DNA of 64,000 nt from PALSA-505 sp963762615. GTDB taxonomy: Bacteria > Actinomycetota > Actinomycetes > Streptosporangiales > Streptosporangiaceae. This document shows, piece after piece, positions 24,909-34,816 of this stretch. A program made the translations under genes and the position numbers. Position 1 is the stretch's first letter. Every line of letters starts with the position of its first letter. The notes under the pieces were generated by a model. It made no database searches and was not told where the DNA came from. It saw only the letters and a list, made by a program, of their open reading frames with translations. The stretch spans positions 310,001 through 374,000 of the forward strand of contig CAVXLG010000020.1 in assembly GCA_963762615.1 (NCBI GenBank), written 5' to 3'.

Positions 24909-25312
24909 CTGATATCGGCGAGTGCGCCGCGCTGGGCGTCGTCCCTGATCGTCTCGCCCAGGTTGAATCGCAGGTTCTCCAGCATGACCACGCCCGGCCG
25001 CAGCGCCGCCACCGCGGCCCGTGCGGACGGGCCGACCGTGTCATCCGCCAGCCTGACCGGGCGGCCGAGCAGCTGGCCCAGCCGGGCGGCGACGGGGGCC
25101 AGCGTGTACGCGGGATCGGGCAGGCCGCCCGGCCGGCCCAGGTGCGAGCAGACCACGATCGCGGCACCGCGGTCGAGCAGCGCGCCCAGCGTCGGTAGGC
25201 AGGCCCGGATCTTGCCGTCACCGGTGATCCGGCCAGCGTCCAGCGGCACGTTCAAGTTGACGCGTACCAGCACGCGCCTGCCCGACACCTCGAGGTCATC
25301 GATTGTCTTCAC
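24905..25312 (-). pseudogene. pgk: Phosphoglycerate kinase N-terminal fragment
   Basis: This encodes the first 135 residues of a phosphoglycerate kinase: K-T-I-D-D-L, RVLVRVNLNVPLDAGRITGD, VVCSHLGRPGGLPD, and VVMLENLRFNLGETIRDDAQ. It then stops after G-A-L-A-D-I-R, where the normal enzyme continues for about 260 more residues. The ATP-binding lobe is absent, so it cannot be catalytic. The GTG start follows the USP stop by a few bases, which points to a former operon. With the gap fragment at 26197 and the aldolase gene it looks like a lower-glycolysis cluster cut by deletions. Confidence 0.85.
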
Positions 25313-25314
25313 GG

Positions 25315-26187
25315 TCACCCGCTCGGGATGATTGCGACCGGACCGTGGGCATGGCCCAGCACCGGGTGCGTGATCGAGCCCACGGACGATCCGGCCGCGT
25401 GCCGCCCAAGCACCACGAGATCGGCGCGGGCGGACGCCCCGATGAGTACGCGGGCCGGGTGGGCGTGGACGATCTCCCAGCCTGCCTGCACGGCCGGGTA
25501 GTTCTCCTGCCATGTGCCGAGCACGTTCTCCAGCCGGGTGGCCGCGTAGGCCCGGATATCCGAGGCGCCCATGACGGCCCGCTCCTGCGCGGTCAGCGTT
25601 CCCGCCGACCCGGTCGAGGGAAGCGACCAGGCCCACGCGTACACGGCCATCAGCCTGGCGTTGCGCAGGTTCGCTTCCTCAAAGGCGAACCTGAGGGCGG
25701 CGTCCGATCGGTCCGGGTCGTGCACGCCGACCACGATCTCACAGTGCACGGCCATGGTCTCCTCGCGGGCGACCACGACCGGGCACGGCGCGTGGGTGGC
25801 CAGGTAACGGCTCACCGAGCCGAGGACCATGGCTGCGAAGCCTCCCGCGCCGCGGGAGCCGACGACCATCATGGAAGCGTCTCCGGCCGTCTTGAGCAGC
25901 GCCTGCGCGGGCGGTCCGGCCAGCACTTCGGTAGTGACCGCCAGGCCCGGCTCTATCTGCGCCACCCGCTCGGTGGCGCTGGCCAGCACGCGCTGCGCGC
26001 CCTCATGAAGGATCCCGCCGGTGGTCTCGAGGCCTGCCGGGTCGGGATTCATCCGCGGCGGGAGCATCGCGACCGATACGATCCGCAGCGTCTCATGCCG
26101 CAACACGGTCTCCCTCGCGGCCCATTCCACCGCCCGCAGCGACTCTTCCGAGCCGTCCGTGGCCGCGATGATGGCCTTGGCTGCCAT
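25315..26187 (-). CDS. Universal stress protein, tandem UspA domains
   Basis: A 290-residue tandem USP resembling Rv2623/Rv2005c. Domain 1 starts AIIAATDGSEESLRAVEWAA and ends with the intact ATP motif MMVVGSRGAGGFAAMVLGSV, S-R-Y-L. Domain 2 starts EIVVGVHDPDRSDAALRFAF and ends with DLVVLGRHAAGSSVGSITHP, V-L-G-H-A. The ATG has GAGGAAGAG upstream. It sits between the gap fragment (10 bases upstream) and the pgk fragment, inside what was once a glycolytic operon headed by the aldolase. Expression probably comes from the DosR-like promoter in front of the aldolase gene. Confidence 0.88.
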   Translation of the reverse strand: MAAKAIIAATDGSEESLRAVEWAARETVLRHETLRIVSVAMLPPRMNPDPAGLETTGGILHEGAQRVLASATERVAQIEPGLAVTTEVLAGPPAQALLKTAGDASMMVVGSRGAGGFAAMVLGSVSRYLATHAPCPVVVAREETMAVHCEIVVGVHDPDRSDAALRFAFEEANLRNARLMAVYAWAWSLPSTGSAGTLTAQERAVMGASDIRAYAATRLENVLGTWQENYPAVQAGWEIVHAHPARVLIGASARADLVVLGRHAAGSSVGSITHPVLGHAHGPVAIIPSG

Positions 26188-26196
26188 CTCTTCCTC

Positions 26197-26382
26197 CTAG
26201 TTCTCCTCCTGCCGGAACGGCGCGCCGATGAGTGCGGTCAGATCGGCGAGCCGGCAGGTGTAGCCCCACTCGTTGTCGTACCAGCCGAACACCTTCACCA
26301 GGTTGTGCGCGGCCTGCGTCAGTGCGGAGTCGAATACGCAGGAGGCGGAGTCGCCGATGATGTCTCTGGACACCATCGGGTC
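26197..26382 (-). pseudogene. gap: Glyceraldehyde-3-phosphate dehydrogenase C-terminal fragment
   Basis: Reading leftward, 61 codons give DPMVSRDIIGDSASCVFDSA, L-T-Q-A, then LVKVFGWYDNEWGYTCRLAD and a normal GAPDH C terminus. The first about 270 residues, including the NAD fold and catalytic Cys, are absent. The fragment lies within the 3' end of the aldolase frame but in another frame, so a deletion fused the aldolase 3' end to the tail of gap. It is not functional. Confidence 0.85.
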
Positions 26383-27266
26383 GGGTACTTGGCCAGGATC
26401 TCCTGAAGCCTGGCGACGAAACGGAGCGACTCGTCGTGCTCGCGCTGCCAGACGTTGCGGCCGAAGATCAGTCCAGTGGCGCCGGCTTCCATGGACTGCC
26501 GCGCCTTCTCCAGCATGGCCTCGTCACCGGCGCGCTCGCCGCCGGAGACCAGCAGCAGGGTCCGGTTCGCGGACCGGACCACGGCGTCGATGGCCTGCTG
26601 CGGGGTGAAGTCGGCCAGGTACGGCTCGGCGGCACTGGCTAGCTTCTCGGGGTGCGGGAAGTTCACCTTCACCACGTCGGCGCCGAGTTCGCTGGCGATA
26701 CGGGCCGCGTAGTCCACGGCGTAGAAGGAATCCTTGCCGCCCTTGGCATCGATAGCGGTGCCGCGCGGGTAGGACCAGACGATCAGCGGCATGCCCAGTC
26801 GCTGCGCGTCCTCGCGCACCCGCAGGTACTGTGCGAAGTCGTGCTCCTGAGCCGGGCTCCCGACGTACAGGGTGTAGCCAACGGCATCGGCGCCCAGCCG
26901 GACCGCGTCGGCGACGGTTGCGTTAACCGGCGAGAGCGGGTCGATGGCCGAGGGAATGTCGGTCTTGCCGTTGAGCTTGAGTACCAGCGGCACCTGCCCC
27001 GCGTAGTCCCAGTAGAACTTCTCGGCCAGGCCGATCTGGATGGCGATGCCGTTGAAGCCGCCCTCCAGTGCCAGTCTGATGATGTACTGAGGGTCGCTGG
27101 CCGCCGGGTTGGCGAAGAAGTCGCGGGGGCCGTGCTCGAGCCCTTGGTCATAGGGCAGGAAGATCGCGGTTCCGTTGCGCAGCCCGTGCTGGTAGAGAAT
27201 CCGGTGCAGCCGGGCCTTCTTGCCCGCGGACAGGCCCAACTGGCCGAGGTCAGGTCGTGCGTTCAT
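26319..27266 (-). CDS. fba: Class I fructose-bisphosphate aldolase (DhnA/archaeal type)
   Basis: A 315-residue Schiff-base aldolase that cleaves or forms fructose 1,6-bisphosphate. Motifs include FLPYDQGLEHGPRDF, NGIAIQIGLAEKFYWDYAG, LKLNGKTDIPS, the Lys segment ELGADVVKVNFPHPEK (K200), and the phosphate-binding LLLVSGGERAGDE and GLIFGRNVWQR. The family normally ends just after LAKYP. Here about 20 extra residues (from TRWCPETSS) are read out of frame over the gap fragment, a deletion scar that should not destroy the core. The start at 27266 has ACAGGA upstream. Two DosR-like boxes lie in the divergent region shared with the CBS-BON gene. Confidence 0.88.
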   Translation of the reverse strand: MNARPDLGQLGLSAGKKARLHRILYQHGLRNGTAIFLPYDQGLEHGPRDFFANPAASDPQYIIRLALEGGFNGIAIQIGLAEKFYWDYAGQVPLVLKLNGKTDIPSAIDPLSPVNATVADAVRLGADAVGYTLYVGSPAQEHDFAQYLRVREDAQRLGMPLIVWSYPRGTAIDAKGGKDSFYAVDYAARIASELGADVVKVNFPHPEKLASAAEPYLADFTPQQAIDAVVRSANRTLLLVSGGERAGDEAMLEKARQSMEAGATGLIFGRNVWQREHDESLRFVARLQEILAKYPTRWCPETSSATPPPAYSTPH

Positions 27267-27372
27267 GACTGTTGTCCTGTCTGAGTAGGCAGGCCGGGCC
27301 GTTCGGCTGCCGGCCATTTTCAGCCTCACGACCGGCCGCCACCCCGGCCAGGGTCGTTGTGCCCGGGCCGAA

Positions 27373-27386
27373 AGGACCGTGGTCCC
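27373..27386. promoter_or_regulatory. DosR-like box, aldolase/CBS divergent promoter (left)
   Basis: AGGACCGTGGTCCC matches 9 of 10 fixed positions. It lies 107 bases upstream of the aldolase start. Confidence 0.65.
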
Positions 27387-27433
27387 GGCCGGGACGTCGC
27401 CGCCGCGGTCCTGCCCGGATGTCACCACTCTGC

Positions 27434-27447
27434 AGGACCTATGGCCC
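27434..27447. promoter_or_regulatory. DosR-like box, aldolase/CBS divergent promoter (right)
   Basis: AGGACCTATGGCCC matches 8 of 10 fixed positions. It lies 61 bases from the left copy and 74 bases upstream of the CBS-BON start at 27521. Confidence 0.6.
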
Positions 27448-27520
27448 TTCGGAGCAGCAGGCCCGCCTCTTACCGTTGAGGTATTGCCCAGCGTGGGCGG
27501 CCGGTTCCAAGGAGACGGGG

Positions 27521-28255
27521 ATGGCTCATCGCAAGGTTAGTGACGTCATGACGGCAGATGTCGTCACGGTCGCGGAAGATACCCCGTTCAAGGAGGTGGC
27601 CAAGATCATCGGCGACCGCGGCATCAGTGCGGTGCCGGTGCTCGGCGGCGAGGGCCGCGTGACCGGCGTGGTGTCCGAGATGGATCTGCTCTGCAAGGAG
27701 CAATACCAAGAAGATCCCGGAGCCAGGCACGCACCGCGCTGGGGGCACCATGATGCCAGGCGCCGGGCGGCCGGGGTGACCGCCCGGGATGTCATGACCT
27801 CGCCGCCGGTGACGATTGGGCCCGATGCCAGCATCGTGGCGGCCGCCCGGGCTCTCGATGTTCATCATGTCGGGCGGCTCGTGGTGATCACCACCGATGG
27901 CTGGCTGGCCGGCATCGTCACCCCTAGCGACTTGCTCAAGGTCTACCTGCGCCCCGATGCGGAGATCCGCGAGGAGATCCTTCAGAAGATCATCGCCGGC
28001 TACCTGGGGTGCGACCCGACCAGGGCCAAGGTCACGGCCTGCGATGGGGTGGTGACCCTGGCCGGCGATGTCGAGAAGAAGAGCATGGTCAGGCTCGCGG
28101 TCGGCATGTCCCGCGCGGTTGACGGCGTGGTCAACGTCATCGACCACCTCCGCTACACCGACGACGACGTCCATGGCACGCAGTCACCCGAACCGCTCGT
28201 CCGCTGGCTCTCGGTCGATCTGGAGGATCGGCTAGGTGGCGGCGACCGCTCATGA
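27521..28255 (+). CDS. CBS-domain pair plus BON-domain protein
   Basis: A 244-residue protein with two CBS domains (residues about 8-65 and 85-145) and a C-terminal BON-like domain (about 155-225). Landmarks are KVSDVMTADVVTVAEDTPFK, ISAVPVLGGEGRVTGVVSEM, DVMTSPPVTIGPDASIVAAA and KVTACDGVVTLAGDVEKKS. CBS pairs sense AMP/ATP; BON domains often bind membranes or partner proteins. The start has AAGGAGA upstream. It is divergent from the aldolase across two DosR-like boxes, which links energy sensing to sugar metabolism under the same regulator. Confidence 0.87.
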   Translation: MAHRKVSDVMTADVVTVAEDTPFKEVAKIIGDRGISAVPVLGGEGRVTGVVSEMDLLCKEQYQEDPGARHAPRWGHHDARRRAAGVTARDVMTSPPVTIGPDASIVAAARALDVHHVGRLVVITTDGWLAGIVTPSDLLKVYLRPDAEIREEILQKIIAGYLGCDPTRAKVTACDGVVTLAGDVEKKSMVRLAVGMSRAVDGVVNVIDHLRYTDDDVHGTQSPEPLVRWLSVDLEDRLGGGDRS

Positions 28256-28530
28256 CGAAGTCGCGCCGGAGGGTCCCCGTGACGGTGGCATGCCGGGTGA
28301 GCTGCTGCATAGCCTCCACGTCAGCCCCGCCCGGACAGCCTGCGGAACAGCGCCCAGAGTTCCTCCCGCCCCGGGCCGAAGTCATACCCGGCCAGCTGGT
28401 CATCCCAGGCCACGTGCAGGCCGTATCGGCATCCTTAGGCCGGCGCGACTGACTTCATCCGCACCGTCGGCGATGCCCGCCAGTTGACCGAGTAGCCGGG
28501 CGGGTAGCCCAGGGCCCGGCCCGGCGCCCC

Positions 28531-28544
28531 GGGACCTTGGTCAC
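28531..28544. promoter_or_regulatory. DosR-like box upstream of USP (distal)
   Basis: GGGACCTTGGTCAC matches 9 of 10 fixed positions. Confidence 0.55.
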
Positions 28545-28568
28545 CGGGGGCTTCCCGGGCGCGGTCAA

Positions 28569-28582
28569 AGGCCAAAGGTCCC
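28569..28582. promoter_or_regulatory. DosR-like box upstream of USP (proximal)
   Basis: AGGCCAAAGGTCCC matches 8 of 10 fixed positions. It is 86 bases upstream of the USP start at 28668. Confidence 0.55.
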
Positions 28583-28667
28583 ACGTATCCGGGCCCTGTG
28601 CTCCTGACAGCCGCTGCGTTTCTCACCGACCCTGGCCGTGATGAGACGACATCCGGAGGTGGGACAC

Positions 28668-29141
28668 ATGACCGCGATGCAAGTCAGCACGCGTCCGCCC
28701 GGGCCGGCCGTGGTGGGCGTGGACGGGTCGTCGAATTCCATGGCAGCGCTGCGTCGTGCTGTCTTGCAGGCATCTGAGCGGGGCGCTGACCTGGAGATGA
28801 TCTATGTCATCCCCGGCGACGCGGTTCCAGCGGCGGTCAGCGCGGGTTACGCGATGCTTGACGCGGCGGCGCGGTGCGTGGCCGCGGCCGGGCTGTGCGT
28901 GCACAACGCGAAGCGGACAGTGGCTTGCGGAGACCCGGCCGAGATCCTGGTCAAGCGCAGCGTCGGCGCCCAGCTGCTGATCATCGGCGGCTGGGACCAC
29001 TCCGGCCACGGCAATCTCCTCGGCGGGGACGTGGTGCCTTACTGCCTCGGCCGCGCTGCCTGCCCGGTAACCGTCTGCGCCGATCAGCACGAGTCCGCCC
29101 GGCCGCTGACAACCGACAACACATCCGACACGGCTAGGTGA
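28668..29141 (+). CDS. Universal stress protein, single UspA domain
   Basis: A 157-residue USP opening PAVVGVDGSSNSMAALRRAV and closing with LLIIGGWDHSGHGNLLGGDV, V-P-Y-C-L-G-R-A and P-V-T-V. The C-terminal ATP-loop Gly-Ser pattern is modified (G-G-W-D-H), so nucleotide binding may differ from the classic type. The start at 28668 has GGAGGT 7 bases upstream. Two DosR-like boxes precede it. Another USP gene follows after 169 bases, so the pair may be coexpressed. Confidence 0.82.
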   Translation: MTAMQVSTRPPGPAVVGVDGSSNSMAALRRAVLQASERGADLEMIYVIPGDAVPAAVSAGYAMLDAAARCVAAAGLCVHNAKRTVACGDPAEILVKRSVGAQLLIIGGWDHSGHGNLLGGDVVPYCLGRAACPVTVCADQHESARPLTTDNTSDTAR

Positions 29142-29310
29142 GGGATGAGGCGATCGCGATGCGCGCGCAGGTGGGCGACCGGCTGCTCGTCGGGCACGCC
29201 CGACGGAGTGCAGGCCGTGGATGCCCGTATCCGGATAGCGCCCGCGCACCCACAGGACCCGTTCTTGCGCCGGCTGCGCTGAGTCACCACAGTAGAGAGG
29301 AGGCTGGCAG

Positions 29311-29784
29311 ATGTCCGCAACCAAGACCGACAAGCCGCCCCGCATCGTAGTAGGAGTCGATGGGTCTGCGTCGTCACTGGCGGCCCTCTGCTGGGCCGTC
29401 CACCAGGCCGAGCTCACCGGCGGCACCGTTGACGCCATCGTCGCCTGGCGGCTCCCGGTGTCGATGACCGGCTACGGCTTGGCCCCCGTGGCCATGTCCG
29501 ACTGCTCGGACATGGAACAGATCGCGAAGAGGGCCCTGGACGAATCGATCAGCAAGGTCGTCGGCCCGGGCGGCGGTCCTCCGATGCGGAGCCTGGTCGT
29601 CCAGGGGTTCCCGGCGCAGGTCCTGCTCAACGCGTCGGCCGACGCGGATCTGCTCGTCCTGGGCAGCCGTGGCCACGGCGGGTTCGTCGGCACCTTGCTC
29701 GGCTCGGCTGGCCAGCATTGCGTCCGTCACGCGCACTGTCCGGTAGTGATCGTCCGCGGCGAGGCCGCTGCTAAGGCCGCCTGA
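29311..29784 (+). CDS. Universal stress protein, single UspA domain
   Basis: A 157-residue UspA protein with IVVGVDGSASSLAALCWAVH at the start and LLVLGSRGHGGFVGTLLGSA near the end, followed by H-C-P-V-V-I-V-R. The full ATP-binding G-2x-G-9x-G-(S/A) signature is kept. The ATG has GAGAGGAGG just upstream. It is followed by a truncated Rv1733c-type gene after only 7 bases, so the two form an operon. Pairing of USP with Rv1733c-type proteins fits a dormancy set. Confidence 0.87.
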   Translation: MSATKTDKPPRIVVGVDGSASSLAALCWAVHQAELTGGTVDAIVAWRLPVSMTGYGLAPVAMSDCSDMEQIAKRALDESISKVVGPGGGPPMRSLVVQGFPAQVLLNASADADLLVLGSRGHGGFVGTLLGSAGQHCVRHAHCPVVIVRGEAAAKAA

Positions 29785-29791
29785 GGCTGCG

Positions 29792-30016
29792 ATGAACCGG
29801 GGACGACGGCTGGCCGCCCGGCTGGGGCTGGACCGCAATTCGCCGCGGCGGCGTACCGACAAAATCGCCGCCTATGGCGCGCTCGGCCTACTGGCCGTGT
29901 TCCTGGTCGGCGCGCCGGTCTTATCCGTGCGTGCAGGAGAGGCCGGAACGATCATCGTCCCGTCACACGTACTGACGGAAGCACCTGCCACCCTTCGGTG
30001 GTGCCGTCTGGCCTAG
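29792..30016 (+). pseudogene. Rv1733c-type membrane protein, truncated to its N terminus
   Basis: The 74 residues carry the family's start (LGLDRNSPRRRTDKIAAYGA), the first transmembrane helix (about residues 30-50), and the first residues of the extracytoplasmic part. It then ends in APATLRWCRLA just before the DosR-like box at 30023. The remaining about 130 residues, including the second helix, are missing. Compare the frameshifted but full-length copy at 4723-5317. It is probably a deletion remnant, though a small membrane peptide could still be made. Confidence 0.65.
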
Positions 30017-30022
30017 CAGGCC

Positions 30023-30036
30023 GGGGCCAAAGACCC
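30023..30036. promoter_or_regulatory. DosR-like box upstream of acyl-CoA synthetase
   Basis: GGGGCCAAAGACCC matches 8 of 10 fixed positions. It lies 65 bases upstream of the start at 30101. Confidence 0.55.
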
Positions 30037-30100
30037 TTCCGCCGCCAATGCCACGGGGAGAAGCTGCCGGGGATAGGCGAATGAGCGAAGGAGGATGGCC

Positions 30101-31984
<1,884 letters not shown>

Positions 31985-32018
31985 TGGGCTCGGGGCCAGC
32001 CCCGGCCGGAGGACAGCG

Positions 32019-33983
32019 ATGAAGGACTTCGTCATCAACCGCCACAACCGGCTGGTCTTTCCCTGCAACGTGTGGCCGCGGCTGGACTTCTCGGTGTTCG
32101 ACGACGTCGGCCAGCTCGGCGCGGCGATCGGCCGCGATTTCGAGGCGAAGGCGCCCAGCGCCAGTCAGATCGTCGGCCGGGTCGAGTCGGGTGAGTACGC
32201 GACCCGCTACCAGCTGGTCCGTGACCTGGGACTGCATGCGTTCTGGGTGAACCGGTTCGCGCTGACCATGTACGACAAGCGGCCGACACGGTGGCGGGAC
32301 GTGCCTCGCGGCCGGGAGGGCGTCTTCCTGCCGGTGCTGACCCCCTGGCCCGGGTTCGAGCACAGCGTTGCGGTCATCGAGCGCGGATACCGGACGCTGC
32401 CGCCTGGGCCGGACACCGCGACCGAGCAGAAGATCTTCGACCTCATCTTCGGGGTGTTCACGCACCTGCGGCATGACGCCGCGGAGCTGCCCGCGATCAA
32501 GCCGACGGTGGCCGAATTCCTGGCGCGCGCACAGCAGCGGACCTTCGCGGTTGCGGCCCACCAGCCCGACTGGCGCCTGTACTCGCAGGACGAGATCATC
32601 GACGCCGCGTCCGCGGTCCCCGAGCTCGAGCCGCTGCTGCGATGGGCCATGGTGCTGCACAACCAGTACCCCTGGGCGAGCCGGGATACCCGCATCGTCC
32701 CGGCCGGCGAGATAGCTGACGACGATTTCGTGGTGCTGTTCTACCCGCGGGATCAAGAGGTGCTTGATTTCATCCAGCGGGCCAAGGCAGGCCGCCGAGC
32801 GCGTCGTCCGCTGCGTGGCGCCGCGAAGCCGGCCCTGGCGCCGGCGCACCCGGTCGCCGGGTATCCCCCCGTCGAGGTCGCCGAGCAGTTCAGGGTCATG
32901 CCGCGGGTGGAGTCGCTGGCGGGCGTGACCGGGGAGTACGTCTGCACCAACACCGACATCATCCGGAATTCCAGCTGGAACTGGTCGCCGATGACCGCGG
33001 GCGACATCGCCGCCAAGACGGGGATCGAGCGGCGGACCTACACCCTCCGGTCCCTGGAAGAGCTGGCCGCCGATGCCGCCCGTGGCGCGCTGGACCAAGC
33101 CGGCCGGGCGCCGGGGGAGATCGGCGCCGTGCTGTGCTGTACCTGCACCAGCCAGCGGCTCATCCCGTCCATCGCCACCCGGTTGTCCGCCGAGCTCGGC
33201 ATGTACCAGACGCACGCCTCGGCTGATCTCGTCGCCGCCTGCGCCGGCCTGCCGTACGGGCTGCTGGAGGCGATCCGCATCCTGCAGGAGGTCGACCGCC
33301 CGGTCCTGGTTGTCTGCGCCGAGAAGTTCTCCGACAAGATCGGTAACGTGCGCACCTCCCGGATGTTGTTCGGTGACGGCGCCGCCGCGCTCGTGATTGG
33401 TCCGGCCGGCCGCGGATGCGAACCCGACGTCGAGGTGGTCCAGACCTACGCGAGCGGAACCGTGGCCGAGGTCAACGCCGTGACCTGGCCGAACCCGGAA
33501 TTCGACAACAACCTCACCGTGTCTGGGCCCCAGGTCAAGGCGTTCGTGCAACGCTACCTGCGGCAGATGATCGGCGAGCTGCGGATGCTGCCCGCCCGGG
33601 CCGGAGCGCCGGGATCGCTGCTTGACGCCGTCAACCTGATCGTGCCGCACCAGGCGAACAAGATGATGGTGCTGCAAGCCGCCGTCGAGGCGGGGATCCC
33701 GGCCGGCCGGCTGTACTTCAACATCGAACGGATGGGCAACACCTCCGCCGCCAGCATCCCGCTCGCGATCAGGGACGCCGTGGCCGACGGCGTGATCACA
33801 ACGCCGGTGCGGTTGTTCACCCCGGCGTTCGGCGCGGGCGCCACCGCCGGATACGCGGTGCTTCGGATCGACCCCGCCATCGTGGCGCTGGACCACCCCG
33901 GCGCCGCGACGGGTGCCACGGCGATGGGGCTGCCGGGGGCGGGAGCGACGACCGAGGATATCCGTGCCGGATTCGGCCAGTGA
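32019..33983 (+). CDS. KAS III-family enzyme with long N-terminal extension
   Basis: A 654-residue protein. The C-terminal half (from about residue 310) is a complete KAS III domain: Cys in DLVAACAGLPYG, His in IVPHQANKMM, and Asn in ERMGNTSAASIP. The first about 300 residues, beginning MKDFVINRHNRLVFPCNVWP, form a soluble domain with no motif I recognise. A basic linker (about residues 260-280) joins the two. The start has GGAGGA upstream and lies 34 bases after the synthetase gene, so the two are cotranscribed. The synthetase may supply its acyl-CoA. The unusual extension may load or position substrate, which is a guess. Confidence 0.78.
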   Translation: MKDFVINRHNRLVFPCNVWPRLDFSVFDDVGQLGAAIGRDFEAKAPSASQIVGRVESGEYATRYQLVRDLGLHAFWVNRFALTMYDKRPTRWRDVPRGREGVFLPVLTPWPGFEHSVAVIERGYRTLPPGPDTATEQKIFDLIFGVFTHLRHDAAELPAIKPTVAEFLARAQQRTFAVAAHQPDWRLYSQDEIIDAASAVPELEPLLRWAMVLHNQYPWASRDTRIVPAGEIADDDFVVLFYPRDQEVLDFIQRAKAGRRARRPLRGAAKPALAPAHPVAGYPPVEVAEQFRVMPRVESLAGVTGEYVCTNTDIIRNSSWNWSPMTAGDIAAKTGIERRTYTLRSLEELAADAARGALDQAGRAPGEIGAVLCCTCTSQRLIPSIATRLSAELGMYQTHASADLVAACAGLPYGLLEAIRILQEVDRPVLVVCAEKFSDKIGNVRTSRMLFGDGAAALVIGPAGRGCEPDVEVVQTYASGTVAEVNAVTWPNPEFDNNLTVSGPQVKAFVQRYLRQMIGELRMLPARAGAPGSLLDAVNLIVPHQANKMMVLQAAVEAGIPAGRLYFNIERMGNTSAASIPLAIRDAVADGVITTPVRLFTPAFGAGATAGYAVLRIDPAIVALDHPGAATGATAMGLPGAGATTEDIRAGFGQ

Positions 33984-34042
33984 CGCTGCGGCCTGCTGCG
34001 GCCTCGGTGCCGTTCACCGACGCGTCCGGAACCTGCGTGGCG

Positions 34043-34804
34043 TCAGCGGGGCATCATCCGCAGGCCGGCGTCGAGCCTGATCGTCGCGCCGTTCAGGTAC
34101 GGGTTGCGCACGATCTCCAGGACCAGGGAGGCAAACTCGGCCGTCTCGCCGAACCTCTGCGGAGCGGCCATTGCCTTCGTCAGCACCTCCCTCGTGGGCG
34201 CGGGCACCAAATCCAGCATCGGGGTGTCGAACAAGCCGGGGGCAATGGAAACGACGCGGATGCCGCGGGAGGCCAGATCTCGCGCCGAGGTCAGGGTCAG
34301 GCCGACCACGCCGCCCTTCGACGCGGCGTAGGCGGCCTGCCCGACCTGGCCCTCGAAGGCGGCAATCGAAGCCGTGTTGACGACCACTCCGCGTTCCCCG
34401 CCGTCGGCCGGCTCGCTGGCTGCCATCGCGACCGCGGCCAGCCGCAGCACGTTGAACGTGCCGACGAGGTTGATGTCAACGATCCGGCGGAACAGGCCGA
34501 GGTCATGCGGGTCCCCGTTCCGGTCCACGAGCCGGGCGCCCCAGCCGACGCCGGCGCAGCTGACCACTATCCGCAGCGGCCCGATAGCGACCGCCTGGTC
34601 CACCGCGGCCTGGACCTCCGCCTCGCTGGTTACGTCGGCCGGAACGAACACGCCGACCCCGGCGTCGGCGAGTTCCTTCCCGGCGTCGCGGTCGGTGTCC
34701 ACCAGCACCAGCCTCGCCCCCGAGGCGTGCAGGCGCTCGGCGGTGGCCCGGCCAAGCCCGGAAGCGGCCCCGGTGACCAGCGCGACCTTGCCGTCGATGT
34801 CCAT
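34043..34804 (-). CDS. Short-chain dehydrogenase (3-hydroxyacyl-CoA dehydrogenase type)
   Basis: A 253-residue classical SDR. It has the cofactor motif VTGAASGLGRATAERL, D-V-T at the adenine ring position, a variant N-A-G motif as VSCAGVG, and the catalytic Y-x3-K in YAASKGG. The sequence order resembles type II 3-hydroxyacyl-CoA dehydrogenases (HSD17B10-like), which oxidise 3-hydroxyacyl-CoA with NAD. It lies 12 bases downstream of the PHA synthase gene on the same strand, so it could interconvert hydroxyacyl-CoA and ketoacyl-CoA for polyester synthesis or use. Confidence 0.83.
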   Translation of the reverse strand: MDIDGKVALVTGAASGLGRATAERLHASGARLVLVDTDRDAGKELADAGVGVFVPADVTSEAEVQAAVDQAVAIGPLRIVVSCAGVGWGARLVDRNGDPHDLGLFRRIVDINLVGTFNVLRLAAVAMAASEPADGGERGVVVNTASIAAFEGQVGQAAYAASKGGVVGLTLTSARDLASRGIRVVSIAPGLFDTPMLDLVPAPTREVLTKAMAAPQRFGETAEFASLVLEIVRNPYLNGATIRLDAGLRMMPR

Positions 34805-34816
34805 CGGGCACCAGGC

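Larger units (their letters stand above)
28256..28667. other. Intergenic region before a USP gene, two boxes and a gene scar
   Basis: No intact gene is supported. Reading leftward, about 28325-28420 encodes HVAWDDQLAGYDFGPG and continues to a stop, which may be a scrap of a histone-deacetylase-like or other gene. Two DosR-like boxes lie at 28531 and 28569. Confidence 0.4.
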
